This document shows, one piece after another, positions 34,151 through 46,037 of a DNA stretch of 64,000 nucleotides. Both the position numbers and the translations under genes were made by a program. Source of the stretch: Tricholomella constricta. Lineage: Eukaryota > Basidiomycota > Agaricomycetes > Agaricales > Lyophyllaceae. Below the pieces are notes generated by a model. That model did not search any database. It saw nothing but the letters and a program-made list of their open reading frames with translations, and was not told where the DNA came from. Position 1 is the first letter of the stretch, and every line of letters begins with the position of its first letter. The stretch is taken from positions 248,001 to 312,000 of the forward strand of contig JAACJP010000006.1 in assembly GCA_013368375.1 (NCBI GenBank), written 5' to 3'.

Positions 34151-35877
34151 TCAGAACAAGAACTTGACGTTTTTGTAGAAGTCAAGCATCGGGTTCTCCC
34201 TATTTTTCAGGCTGGTCTTGCTTAGATCTGCATATGTCTCCATAAATTCCGAATGTGTGAAGACGCTGGATTTTCGTTCCCCTACGGGCAGACCACTGGC
34301 TGAAGCCACACCGTCAAGGGGACTTCTGCGATTGCTTGGCCGGTGTGAGGAGAAGTAATCATCTCCAAGCAACATGGAGGTGGAGTTGGTCGTCAAGGGA
34401 GTGGATCGCATTGGCAATGAAGGATCAGAATTTGAGCTTGGACGAGGCACATGTGAGATAATATATTCGTACATGTCCCGCAGGCGTTCGAAGTTGGTCG
34501 GGAAAAATATGTCGAAGTACCCTTGCCTCACATGAAGGGTGCTGCACGGCACGGTTACATTGCGGAATCTTGTTTGGACGACGGGGGCATTCACGCCGGA
34601 AATTGTATCGGGGAGGGATGAAAAGTCGGAGAGCAGAAGTCGATGTCGGGGGAAATGATTGCGCAGGGTACGCAGTAGGCTAAGAAGGCGGGTCGGAATA
34701 TATTCCTCCTTCGATAAATTTGGCGCAAATGGGAGCGACAGATAGAACTCCCGCAAGGGACCTGAAGACTGCATTAGTCTATTAACAGGCAGAGGATGTT
34801 TGAGGCGGCGGCGTAATTCCAGAAACTCGAGAATCAAAGGATCGGTGACAGGTGTGTAGACTGTGTCAAAGTCACCCTGGGAATCGATGGTGATGATTCC
34901 CTGATAGGGCTCCATTGTTCGAAGATCGTATCGCACTAAGTCATGAGCGAAGTTGTCCTATGGAAATAAGTAAGGACCGATAAATTATTAGGTAAGAACT
35001 CACGATGACCTCCATTGCAACGAAAAAGCAAGGTGCTGGCTCCTTGGTCTTCCAGTGAAAGATACTCTTATGAATCACTTGAACGCCGGGGTGCGCCTTG
35101 GATAGCCTCTGCTTCTGCAGCGCGACGAGGCTACCACTGATCTCAATGATGTTATAGCGAGTTCTCTCGTATACCTCGGGATATTCTTCCCGAAGATAGT
35201 CGAGAATGTCCATGGCCAATGTTCCGTTTCCTGCACCAATTTCATATATGATGAAATCTTCGTAAGGAAAGTACTTGAGTAGGTATTCAGCCACAAGACA
35301 CTGAGCAATTGCTCGGCCAAACCAGGGCTAGCAAGGAAGAGGAACTTAGATTGAAATGAAAATAGAAGGAATACAATTCACGCACCTTGAAAAGTTCCGT
35401 TGGAGTATGCCACAATTGCCTGCCAGGACCGTCATGTTTGTCTGCGCCGTACGCCGCATACTTCTGACCAACTGCTTCCTGAAATTCGACAGAATCCCTC
35501 AACGACTCGAAATTGACAGTGCTGTTGTCCGTGTTGAATATGGTCGCTTGTTTAGGAAAGTATCCGTAATTTGGGTTGTACAAGGAGTCCTCGATGAAGT
35601 CGCGCACGAGCATCTTGACTCCACGAGGAGGCTCTGTTGCATTTTCCAAGGCATTCGCGTTTACCATCTTGAGTTCTTCATGTTTGCTGTCCGATGTCTG
35701 AATCAAAGGAGAGACGTTGTAGTTCCATTTATCGCGTGGCACATTGGGGTCGTTTTTAGTTGGAACCTTAGGCTTGGCTTTGGCCCATGAAGGTCTCGAG
35801 GAGAGGGAACGACGCAGGAGATCATGCGCTGGACGTTTCCAAAGACATCGAGAGGACACCGCGCCCAAAGGAAGCAT
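34151..35877 (-). CDS. NDUFAF7: Mitochondrial protein arginine methyltransferase NDUFAF7 (MidA family)
   Basis: Three main exons give about 530 residues. The arginine-rich N-terminus (MLPLGAVSSRCLWKRPAHDL, then RRSLSSRP) is a typical mitochondrial presequence. The MidA/DUF185 domain follows: GVKMLVRDFIEDSLYNPNYG, HTPTELFKPWFGRAIAQ, SAM motif FIIYEIGAGNGTLAMDIL, RYNIIEISGSLVALQKQRL, EVIDNFAHDLVRYD, and a C-terminal RLLLSDFSSLPDTISGVNAP. In animals NDUFAF7 dimethylates an arginine of the NDUFS2 subunit at an early step of complex I assembly. The region before the terminal NPMLDFYKNVKFLF has a Ser/Pro-rich insertion. Starts 168 bp from MMS19, head to head. Confidence 0.9.
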
Positions 35878-36045
35878 GTGCGGTAGGGCCAGTCAGAGCA
35901 TTAACAGTGCAACTCTCAGCGACAGAAAAATCCGGCACAACGCGACGCTTCCGCACACACGTGACCAATTCGCGCATTCCGATGTTCCACAATCATCGCT
36001 TCTCGGACAACGACCATCATATCGTCGGAACTCTTGTACATCGGC
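35878..36045. promoter_or_regulatory. 168 bp divergent promoter, NDUFAF7 and MMS19
   Basis: The two start codons face away from each other over 168 bp. Both genes serve iron-sulfur or respiratory-chain biogenesis, so shared control would make sense. I see a CACACACGTGACC stretch containing a CACGTG E-box (about 35954-35966), a site used by bHLH factors; functional use is inference. Confidence 0.5.
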
Positions 36046-39000
36046 ATGGCATCGGCTGAGAGGCTCGTTGCAACATGGATGGCCTCCGCAAGAGACGAAG
36101 AGATAGAGGAGGTCGTATCAGGCATGCATCCGAAATTTAAGCCTTGCCCTACAGCAACTGAGAAGATAACAGAGATATCCAATGACAGGATCACTCTACT
36201 CGGCATCGTTAAAGCCCTCGGAGAATATCTTACATCAGAGGAAGATGAACTACGGACAAAGGGTACTTTCCAGGAACCCGATGAATCGAGACCTGTCTTG
36301 ATCTCCTGCCTCTATAGGTGTCGACTTCTTATCATTGGTCCTGAGCCGTTGTCCAGCAAATAAACTCAACCGACAATCTGGTATGGATATTGCGTCGTTT
36401 GGCGTCCATCTCTCTCCATTTTCACTCACCAGCTCAGCGCAGTTCGCGTGCTCGCGACCTTTTATTGCGGAAAACTGGACGATACGGAGACAATAATCCC
36501 TGCATTGAAGGGACTCAATACACTGACAACACTCCCAGCATGCTCGCCTACAGAAGCCACAAGCATCATACAGGCGTAAGCTCTAACCCTGTCGCTGGAA
36601 AACATTGGTCTCATGCTCCTCCGTTTCAAGCGTATTCTCACACGTCAGAATGAGAGCTCTCATCCATTCGGTTAGGTTCCAGGTCTTTTCGATCATAGAT
36701 AATCTCATGGCGCGAAACCGAGATGGTTTGTGACATGACCAGACTCTTCCCTTCTAACCTGACGCGTTATAGCTTTAAAGGCACTCGGGAAGGCTTTTGT
36801 GGCCGGATATATTTCATTGGCGGAAGGCGAAAAAGATCCTCGCAATCTGCTGGTTGCGTTCGCGATTGCTCGTGTAATCCTTATAGAGTTTGACATATCT
36901 GACCACGTTGAAGTGTGTGCCGTTTCCTATCCGATCGACTATGTGTCCAAGAGACTCACTTTCTACAGTCCTTGTTCAATATCACATATTGCTACTTTCC
37001 GATCACTTTCAGACCACCACCAAACGATCCGTATGGAATTACCACGGAAGATCTGCAGAAGGCGCTCAGGTAGGATAATGCATTCATCTAATTTCGACAC
37101 GGTCGAGATTTTTCTTCATATCAGGGGGTGTCTCACCGCGACGCCGTCGTTTGGTCCTATGGCTGTTCCCGTATGGTTGGAAAAGCTCACGGCTGGTTCG
37201 GTCACCACAAAGGTATAAAGTTCAATGTGGAATTGCTTCACACTCCCAGTAATAACCTTTCTATCACCTTCTCAGCGGGACACTCTGCAAACAATGGCCT
37301 TATGCTTGCCAATTTACGGCTCCGCGTTGGCTCGTGTCTCCGCCCGCAAGCTGTGGAATTCTTTGAAACTGGAGGTCATTAATCTGCCTACGATATATAC
37401 ATGCCCACATCTTACGCATCGCTACCCAGATATTCCAACCTACGGATCCATTGACAGAGGAGGAAGCACTGAAAACCACCCAGGCTTTGGTGGAAACAAT
37501 ATACACACAAGAAGAGGATGCAATTGAATCGGACGACGATGTCCAAGGACTTGCCAGAGATGTGTGTGAGGAGTGCATACACATTCTGCGTGAGCCGGAG
37601 AAAAATCAAGCGAGGCCTGCCATCAAAGTCCTCTGCGCATTAATGGCCACAACCCGTATGTTTAGCTCTGATACAAGTGCGGAATTTTTTTGGCCTGATA
37701 ACTTGATAACAGCGTCTGTATCACGGTTTACACTGTCCCAAGCTGCGCCCTACCTTGTCAAGCTCTTTTTGAATCCTGATGAAGTGTCCAATCGAGCGCC
37801 GATACTGTTGCTGCTCGCAGATTTAACCAATGCAGCTCGGGACTCAATGCCCGAAGAAATGACCCTGGTCCCAATGATGCCCTACAAAGATGAAATACTG
37901 GGCGTTTTCAGCGTTGGTCTCAAAGCAATTTCTTCGCGCATTCCTGCTCTTTCGTTGCTCAGAGGCCTTGTCACCACCAAAAATCTTCTCACAGATCAAG
38001 AATTAGAATTCATTGTTCACTCCGTCGACGAAGTTTTCCAATCCCAAGAGACCGAGAACAACGATTTCAGGTAATTCTCGTAATTTTGCGAAGTCTAATA
38101 TTACCTCATGCAAATAGTGACTCTGCGATATTGGAGGTCCTGACGACTATCTCAATGACATCCCCACGGCATATACTGGAACAGACACTCCCGATGCTCT
38201 TCAGCTCCCTGCCTGACCAGGCACCGTATCGCGACGCTGCGAATGAAAGGATGGCTTGCTGGAGGACACTTTTGGCATTGAAGACATTATGTGTCCATCC
38301 CGAGTTATTCGAGACTCTTGTCATTCGGCTCACCACGAAGGTCGACTTGATCTGCCTACCGGTAACAAAGCGCGATACGGCGGAGGATACGGAACCTGAA
38401 GCCGCTTATGCTCACGCTTTGTTGAAAACCATCGCGGACACATTATCAGCCAAAGTCGAGGCAGGTCACGCGGATGTGGCCAAATACATCGATCGCCTCG
38501 TCCCTGGGCTCTATAACTTGTTTATCTTCTCTGCACTTCAGCCTGAACACAGTTGGATTGTTATTGAACATCGCCTTGTCAGAGCAGCGGCTGAGATCAT
38601 CACACTGGTTACACAATGTGTTCCTGCTCAGTCAGTCTAATATTATGCCTTGATTCATGAATATTAACAATTTTAGTGAACAGAAGACAAGCAAATTTCG
38701 TTGCCGCTATTTTCAAGGTCCTCTCCTCAGGGGAATTACAAGGAATTGCCGAAGGTCTTCAAAAAATTCCCTCTAATAGCCAGATGCTCCTTTTCAATGT
38801 AACATGTCGCCAAAAAAAATGGGTGTGGCGTCTTCTCATCCACAGTTCTAGGAATCAGCGTCCACTGCTCAGAAAAATCTACTTGCGTTATTCAGTGCGG
38901 GTGTCGTGACCGCGCATAAGGAGGTACGATACAGTCTTCATTGAAGACTTGAACCTAATACACTTCGTGTTTTAGGTTCTGCCCTCGCCACCCGCCCTCG

Positions 39001-40297
39001 ACGACTTTATCAACCAACTATTGATCTGGAGCATCACTCGCACAGACCATTATCTCCAGAGAGAATCTGCTTGGCACTTGATATCCTCCGTTGTAAACAA
39101 ACACGCCGAGAGTCAGTCACGATTGATTATCAGGAATTTGGGACTGTCCATTCAACCTGTTTCTTACACAGCTGCCACCGCATTCTTAGAGGACAAGCTT
39201 GATACCTTCTGGCCTCGGTACATTGCCAATGCTGAGGTAATACTTGATCAACGCCACCAGGCTATACAGGCATGGGTCTGGGTAAAGCACTGTCTTCAAA
39301 ATCTCTCAAACTTCACATCGTTCACACCTCTTTTTTATCAGATATCCAAAGCCTTGGTTGTACGCAAAGACGCTACCCTTACTCGCTTCACGGATCGGCT
39401 TTTCGAGGTATTCGACGACGATGAAATCAGCTGGGATGCTGCGAAGGCTCTGGGACAAATTGCGAGCGCTGATCAGATCCTCATTAAACGACATCATGCA
39501 GTTATCAAGGTGAGAATTAGTCTATGTTTTTCCTTATTCCACTCACGGTGAATTCTAGATCTTACATGCACAGAAGTTCGTGAACGGCATCCTTCCCCGC
39601 ATCATCTCGGGAGCACAGGATTCGAGCAGTACGTGACGCATAGCATCTGAGTACCGCCAGGCTAAAATGACTCGACGACAACTATCAAGAGCTTCCGCAC
39701 GAACAAACCGCTTATCTTGTCGCACTAACATCACTGATAAAGGCAATTCCCAAGGCTGCATACGCACATGAAATGTCATCAGTAGGTCGTTTGGTGCCCT
39801 GCAATCGCTCTTCTGATGCCTGCCCCACCAGCTCATGCCCCTTTTCCTGCGCGGGCTGGACCTTCCGGATTTCGATATCCGAGCGGATGTCATTGATACA
39901 TTCCTCGCCGCCGCAGAATGCGATGCATCTGAACGGAGCCTTGTTTCTGAGCACGCGTCCACACTCGTGACCTACATGCTGAAGAACAGCATGGTTGACG
40001 AAATGCCGTCGGTAGTACGTTGCATTTCTCCATCCACTGTTGTTTTCAGGAACTGACGACAAATCCAGCGAGTAAGAACTGCAGCTTTACAATACCTGGG
40101 TGTCTTGCCAAAGATTGTGCGCTACGACGTGCTTCACCCGTCAAAGTCTACGGTTCTCCGAGATTTAGCGAAGGTTCTTGACGACCCAAAGAGATCAGTA
40201 CGGAAAGAGGCTGTGGATACGAGGTTTGTAATGAAATCAACAAATTCATCGAATGCTCGTTCATCACACTTAATTGTTCTGCAGAACGGTCTGGTGA
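36046..40297 (+). CDS. MMS19: MMS19, cytosolic iron-sulfur assembly targeting factor
   Basis: A gene of about 1,050 residues in more than 15 exons. It starts MASAERLVATWMASARDEEI. Strong matches to the MMS19 N-terminal domain: LLGIVKALGEYLTSEEDELR, VDFLSLVLSRCPANKLNRQS, FCYFPITFRPPPNDPYGIT, VPVWLEKLTAGSVTTKRDTL, YGSALARVSARKLWNSLKLE. The C-terminal HEAT repeats include EISWDAAKALGQIASADQI, LMPLFLRGLDLPDFDIRADV, VRTAALQYLGVLPKIVRYD and RSVRKEAVDTRTVW. MMS19 hands Fe-S clusters from the CIA machinery to DNA polymerases, helicases and primase, explaining its repair and transcription phenotypes. It ends right after the RxxV.KEAVDTR motif (TGA at 40295), slightly shorter than I would expect. Convergent with the next gene. 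Confidence 0.9.
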
Positions 40298-40530
40298 GAG
40301 TATTCCGAGAGTTGATCATTACATCAAAGCTGATCTCCGTAGGTTCAAATACAATGGATAGGATTCCGATGTGTAGCGAGGGTATTGAAAAACAAGACTT
40401 CCTTCTAGTCGGGAGTGTAGATAGCGTGTGGGAGGGAATACAAGTAGTAAAAGAACTAATGAGAAGATATGTTAGTGAGGAGATGGTGCGTGGAATGCAA
40501 GGCAAGCTGAATACTGAGAGTCGTGACCGA

Positions 40531-41898
40531 TCATGACGCGGCCATGATAGCTTGAGTTTTGACCGCCGCATCGGCCAATGCAAGTTCAAATGCGTGTAGA
40601 TGTTCCTCAACAATTCTCCTTCCATCTATTCTCTTCCGGGTCGTCAGGAGGGTCGGCGTAGGCGGGCCATTATTGCCCTCATGCTCGTCCTCGTCTAGTA
40701 ACCCAGCCTCCCATCTATCGATTCTCACTCGGCTTCTCTCCGCACTGTCCCAGTCAGTGCGCCAACCGCCAAGCCTGTTCTTCAAAGCACGGATTTTCCG
40801 TCCCGCTTCAGTGGTCGCAGCTCCGTTGACTTGCGCCTGTTCGGAAATCGTGGCGAGAGATGTAACGAGGGATGCGGTGAAGGAGCGTAGATGTGCAAGC
40901 TGGGGTATGGTCTTCGCTGGTGTGGGGTCTCCTGTAATTGGAGGTGGCGGGGGGAATGCATCCTTGATGGGTGATGCGAGTGGCTCATAGTCATCGTGTT
41001 CGTCCCCAAGGCGGTCGGGATCCGTCTCCCAATCATGCGAAATGCTTGAACGGTGTCGTGAGGGGGATGCCTCTTCCTCTACGACGTCCATGATGTGTCT
41101 GGATTCTGGTCGAGCCGACTGCGGGGGTTTGTCCTCGGACAAGTCGTCCATTGGCGTGAGTTCCTCCAAATGCCCTAGGGCCTCGGTGCCACCAACTTCT
41201 CCGGCAATCTTCCGGAATTCGCGTTCATACCCTAGTAGCTCCCGCACTTGGCCTTCCCGATCTCGCGAAGTCTCGTTGATTCGGCGGATAACGTCCGAAG
41301 CAAGCCGCTCGAGTGCTGGCTGCTGCGCGCCGGACAAAGTGGGATCGATATCGAGTGTCCGAAGGTGAGCGAGAAATTTATCAGTGGATTCCAGGTCCTG
41401 TGCTAGGAGCTCCATCGCATCTTGTTGCGGCTTTTCCTTCCGAGGACTCTTGGAGGCAGACGGACCACCGCCAAACACATGATCATACTCGGGGGCTGGA
41501 AGCTCAAGGTCGGATGGTGGAATGGCAGAGCCGAAAGACGCGGAGTCCAGCTCAGCTGCGAATGAAGGAGTGTGTGTGTCGTCGATGACGATCTGTGCGC
41601 CGCCGTTGGCATGGACGACTTCGTCGATCCCCTCTGCACCCTCGTCGTATTCAATACCGAATTCCTCTGCTAGCAATCTGGAGCCTGTGCTGGGTTCTGG
41701 CATCAGGGCGACTGCCAGCTCATGGGCGAGTGAATGGCGTCCATTGGCGGCATCGTCGTCTACGGCCAAGGTGGGGCCGCGGAGGGAAGCATTAGATTTA
41801 CGGTTCTTGACGTTGGGCCGCGTAGGGGATTTACGGGAAGACGCAGAAAGAAAATGAGAGTTTTGTTTAAAGACGTCGTCCTGGGCGGCGAATTGCAT
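40531..41898 (-). CDS. Intronless protein of unknown function
   Basis: One uninterrupted frame of 455 residues. I do not recognise a family. The N-terminus is basic and serine-rich (SSRKSPTRPNVKNRKSNAS), then HSLAHELAVALMPEPSTGSR followed by an acidic segment EEFGIEYDEGAEGIDEV. The centre contains heptad-like helical stretches (AMELLAQDLESTDKFLAHLR, RLASDVIRRINETSRDREG, ELLGYEREFRKIAGEVGG), suggesting coiled coil. The C-terminus has proline-rich DAFPPPPPI, then AHLRSFTASLVTSLATISEQ and VEEHLHAFELALADAA, again helical. Codon use and the length of the frame argue that it is real. The absence of introns is unusual beside its neighbours. Convergent with MMS19 and divergent from PRP40. Confidence 0.68.
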   Translation of the reverse strand: MQFAAQDDVFKQNSHFLSASSRKSPTRPNVKNRKSNASLRGPTLAVDDDAANGRHSLAHELAVALMPEPSTGSRLLAEEFGIEYDEGAEGIDEVVHANGGAQIVIDDTHTPSFAAELDSASFGSAIPPSDLELPAPEYDHVFGGGPSASKSPRKEKPQQDAMELLAQDLESTDKFLAHLRTLDIDPTLSGAQQPALERLASDVIRRINETSRDREGQVRELLGYEREFRKIAGEVGGTEALGHLEELTPMDDLSEDKPPQSARPESRHIMDVVEEEASPSRHRSSISHDWETDPDRLGDEHDDYEPLASPIKDAFPPPPPITGDPTPAKTIPQLAHLRSFTASLVTSLATISEQAQVNGAATTEAGRKIRALKNRLGGWRTDWDSAERSRVRIDRWEAGLLDEDEHEGNNGPPTPTLLTTRKRIDGRRIVEEHLHAFELALADAAVKTQAIMAAS

Positions 41899-42317
41899 TC
41901 CTAGTACTTGAGATCCTCAGAATCCAGATGGCCGTGAAAGAACGACAATTTCCGTTACTATGTTTACTCTTATTTACCTGACCGTTGTAATCAAAGGCGC
42001 TCAGGGTATTTACCTCCAGAAATGGCCTGCAAATTTCGGAGAATTTGTACATCAGAGCTTCAAAAAGACTCAGACTTGGAATGGCAGCCTCAAAGAGCAA
42101 GGTGCATGCGGGGAGCTCCGTAGATCTGTCGAATAGTCGCCGCTGAGATTCCTGCGGCGTCAGAATACAACATAGCCAAACAAGGGCCCCTCAAGCAGCC
42201 GTATGCACTTTTTGGCTTATTCTGATTCAAGTCATCATGGTCAGTTCTCCATTCAGCAGCAAACTCAACGATATTGACCAACTCATCACACTACAGTCTA
42301 CGCCAGCTCAGGCAGCA
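41899..42317. promoter_or_regulatory. Divergent promoter region, unknown gene / PRP40
   Basis: A 419 bp spacer between two divergent genes. Open frames in it are short and without character. It should hold both promoters. Confidence 0.4.
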
Positions 42318-45300
42318 ATGAACATATGGGTGCGTTATCTTACCCGTTGGCGTTTCTTGATGCTGAAGGATTGTTTCTAGACTGAACACCGCAATCCGGA
42401 GGGACGGACATACTGGTTCAATACTGGCACACGAGAAAGTGTATGGGAGAAACCTGACGGTGCGTCTACATTCTGCTTTTTCCAAAAAGTCTAGCTAATT
42501 GTGTCGCAGACCTTAAAACACCCTTCGAGGTAAACATTTACTGGCAGTCAAGATTCTTCCCAAATTTCTGATCCTCACGTCTCTAGCGTGCGCTCAATCA
42601 AACCAAGTGGAAAGAATACTTTTCCGGTGGTCGGAAATACTACTACAACGTGAGTCTCTCACTTTTCCTCCCAAAGCCAGAGCTTCAATAGTTTTCCCAA
42701 AGACCGACACCAAGGAGTCAAAATGGGATATGCCCGACGAGCTTCTTTTGGTTCTCGAGAAAGTTGAGAAGGAAAGTGCCCCCGGAGCACAACCATCCGC
42801 AGCGTGAGTCTCGCATCAAACGTTATTCCTTTCTGCAATCTTACCCATAGCCAGGCCTGCGCAAATAACTGCCCCTGGGTTTACCCCGGTCGGGTCCATG
42901 CAAGGTGCAATTGTCCCCATGGGAGGCGCTGATCCATCCTCATCCAATTCCGCTTCCCAGCCCAACGGCCAGAACGGCGTAGACCTCTCGGTTGGTGCGC
43001 ACACTGGAGTGCTCCCCCTCGCCCCCACAAGCATTCTGCCGGCGCGGCCTAATCTTCCGGACGACCCTGTCATTCCTCACAACGGATTCGCGACAATTGA
43101 GGAGGGTGAAAAGGCGTTCATGCATCTGTTGAGGAAGGCCGGTGTTGACGCGAACTGGACGTGGGATCAAACTATGAGAGCTATCATCACAGATCCATTG
43201 TATAAGGCGTTGAATACTTTGGCGGAGAAGAAGGCGGCATGGGAAAAGGTGTGTCGCTCTCCGATTCTTTTTTCATGGACATTGTTGACCATCTCGTTAC
43301 AGTTCACTACGGCCCTCAAGGCTAAGGAGCATGAAGAGAGGGAAGCTCGCCTGTCAAAATTGCGCCCCGCCATTCGCAACATGCTCAGGGGCAATCCGAA
43401 CGTTTTCCACTACACAACGTTCCCCACGGCGGACAAACTTTTTTCCCAGCATCCTATCTGGCAGCAAGCGAAAGTCGAAGCAGAGCGGCGTCTGATTTTT
43501 GAGGAGTATGTGGCGGAATTGAAGCAGCGTGATGTGGTGCGTAACACACTTATACCCCCGAATCTTTGATACATGCTTACGCATACTTTTACCTCTAAAC
43601 CAGCAAGAGAGTCGGGCAGCCCGCGCTCGCAGTGTGGCCAAAGTTGTAAATCTCTTCAAAGAACTCAATGTCGATGTCGTAACGCGATGGAGAACAGCGC
43701 ACAACCTTGTGCTGGACTCGCCGGAATGGAACGAAGATGCCGAGCTTCGCAAGCTCCCCACGCTCGACATTCTGCTTGCCTTTGAGGACTATAGTCGTGT
43801 GCGGGAGCGTGAATACGAGGACCAGATGCGTAAGGCCCAGGTTGAGAAGACGCGGAAGGAGCGCAAGGCGCGTGAGGCGTTCAAGGTCAGCTTTAATTTG
43901 AACGCGACGCCAAGGAAAAACTCACTCATGGGCTCTCCAATACAGGATCTGTTGCAAGGCCTCGTCGACTCTCGCAAAATCAGAGCACGCTCCAAGTGGA
44001 AGGAGGTCTATCCTTCCTTCACGGAGGACCAACGCTACCTCTCCATGCTCGGAAATCCTGGCTCTAATCCTCTTGAACTTTTCTGGGATGTAGTGGATAT
44101 CCTCGACCAGGAGCTGGACCGCAAAATTGCTCTTGTCGAGGCTGCCATCGAGCGCTACAATGCGAAAGAGAGCGAAGTGAAAGTGGAAGACAAGGAGAAA
44201 GATGTTGGCTTTGCGGTGAGCCCTGAGACGACGGAGGAGGAGTTTAGGAACGTCGTCAAGGAGCATGCAGATGAGGGCGTCAATGCGCTTACGAAGGAGG
44301 ATTTGAATGAGATCTACACTACGGTAAGCGGCTTCAAACTTGGTCAAAGATTAATCACTCAACAACTTGCGGCAGCTCCATGATGCGGCGGTGAAGAAAC
44401 AGGCCGAGGAGAAACGGAGGGCGGAGAGGAAACAACGTCATTTGCAAGACGACCTTCGATATGCGATGAAGAAGTTGTCCGAACCTTTGGACATCGCTTT
44501 GCCATATGAAGAAGTGTGCACATCTCCTTATCCTAAGATTTGTCATGCTCATCGTCTGTCAGATTGTGCCCCTGATACAGCACCTCCCGGAGTATCAAGC
44601 AGTCGAAGACGACGAAGGCCGGCGTGCAGCCTTTGCAAAGTATGTCAAGAGACAAAAGGTATGAAATGCAGAGATTGAAGTCTTTTCTGCTTTTTTTTTC
44701 TGACAATGCCACAGGAGCGTATGCGAGAAGTGGCTTCTGAGGATGGGGCATCCACGACTAGCAGGAAGCGCAAGGAACCTGTGCGTGACCACCGCGACGG
44801 CGACCGTGACCGCGACCGAGGCGACCGTGACCGGGAGCGCGAAAAGGAACGGGACAAAGATCGCGACCGGGAGCGCGACCGAGACCGGGATCGCGAGCCC
44901 CACCATCGTGAACGCGAGAGAGACCGCGACCGTGCAAAGGATTATGACCGTGTCAAAGAATACGATCGAGACGCTCGGAGCTCGAGGCATCATCGTTATG
45001 ATGAACGCCGCTCATCCAGGGACTATGGGCGGAGTGAACGGGACAAGGACGACAAAGACCGGGATGGGTACAAGTCGTCGAAGCATTCGTATCATCGGGA
45101 TGACGCTAGGAGGAAGGATAAGGACGATAGAAAATATGGAGGAAGGGACTGGGATGACGCGCCTGTGGTGAAAGTCGAACGAGAGAGGAGTGCTTCTGTG
45201 TATAAGGAGGATGCACGGGAAAAACGGGACGTGTATGAGGACCGGATCCAGGATGACCGTGCTGAGAAGGTTCGCGCGTTGGTGATGGCTTCTAACCGAT

Positions 45301-45418
45301 ACTGACTGGCATTTTTTAGCGGCCAAGATATGATCGCGAGCACAAGTCACCGGCAGTCTCAGAGAAGTCAAGTGCCACGGTAATCCGGGCGGAGACCCCT
45401 GAAGAAGGAGAGATTTGA
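42318..45418 (+). CDS. PRP40: Pre-mRNA processing factor PRP40 (WW and FF domains)
   Basis: A gene of about 800 residues in more than ten exons. It starts directly with the first WW domain, [19 protein letters not shown] with [10 protein letters not shown], followed by the second, [20 protein letters not shown] with [10 protein letters not shown] Pro/Ala-rich linker comes next, then several FF domains: [17 protein letters not shown] with [34 protein letters not shown] with [34 protein letters not shown]. The C-terminus is a long Arg/Asp/Glu repeat ending [12 protein letters not shown]40 is a U1 snRNP component that bridges the 5' splice site to branch-point proteins and RNA polymerase II. The exceptionally charged tail resembles that of the human orthologue PRPF40. 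Convergent with bL21m, stops 109 bp apart. Confidence 0.92.
44785..44990 (+). repeat. RD/RE dipeptide-coding repeat in PRP40
   Basis: A low-complexity stretch built on alternating CGC/CGT/CGG-GAC/GAG codons, encoding runs such as [18 protein letters not shown] and [14 protein letters not shown]. Codons vary between units, so this is maintained at the protein level rather than a recent DNA expansion. Such RD/RE tails bind RNA or RS proteins and promote speckle localisation in other splicing factors. Confidence 0.75.
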
Positions 45419-45527
45419 TTATGCCAAGACTTGTGCATACGTAGTTGGAATACTATATTTGTGTTTGACCCTCCATATTAATGACTATGATACCTACAAA
45501 GCAAATGGATAACAGAGTAGTATGCGA

Positions 45528-46037
45528 CTATGATGCTGGCGGTGTTATTGGAATCTCGATGTCGCCAATGCGGAGACGGGTGTATGGCTGTTTGTGCTTT
45601 ATCGTCTTCTGGTACCCCTTTCTCCGCTTCTTCTTGAAGATGAATTCCATTTTGCCCTTGGTGTGCTCCACCACGGTTGCTTCGACCTTTACACGCGAGG
45701 TTGGGATGACAGGGTTGCCGCGAAGGGTGTATTCACGTGAGCCGAGTTCGTGGATCTCGTCGAGCGTGAGGACGTCGCCGACTTTTACGTCACGTAGCCG
45801 GGGAACGGTGAGGACATCGCGGGGAGTGAGGATGTATTTTCTGCCCACGAAGGAGGCAACGACGTATTGAGAAGGCTGGGAGCGGATGAGCTCGAGGGCG
45901 GCGGTGGTGGAGTTGGGCACAACTGGCAGGGAGTGGACTGCGCGACACAGCGCGGGCACTAGGGCGTGTTAGCATTAGTCAATACTGAAAGGGTCGTGCT
46001 CACCACCACCACGCACGATGCGTGCAAGCGTTGCCAT
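45528..46037 (-). CDS. MRPL21: Mitochondrial ribosomal protein bL21m
   Basis: Two exons separated by a short intron at about 45960-46006 give about 155 residues. The first exon, MATLARIVRGG, joins to VPALCRAVHSLPVV, forming a basic mitochondrial presequence. The mature part has the L21 features: PSQYVVASFVGRKYILTPRD, LRDVKVGDVLTLDEIHELGS, EYTLRGNPVIPTSRVKVEAT, VVEHTKGKMEFIFKKKRRKG and YQKTIKHKQPYTRLRIGDIE. bL21 is a primary binder of domain I of the large mitochondrial rRNA (yeast name MRPL49). It diverges from ATP1 over a very short promoter. Confidence 0.92.
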
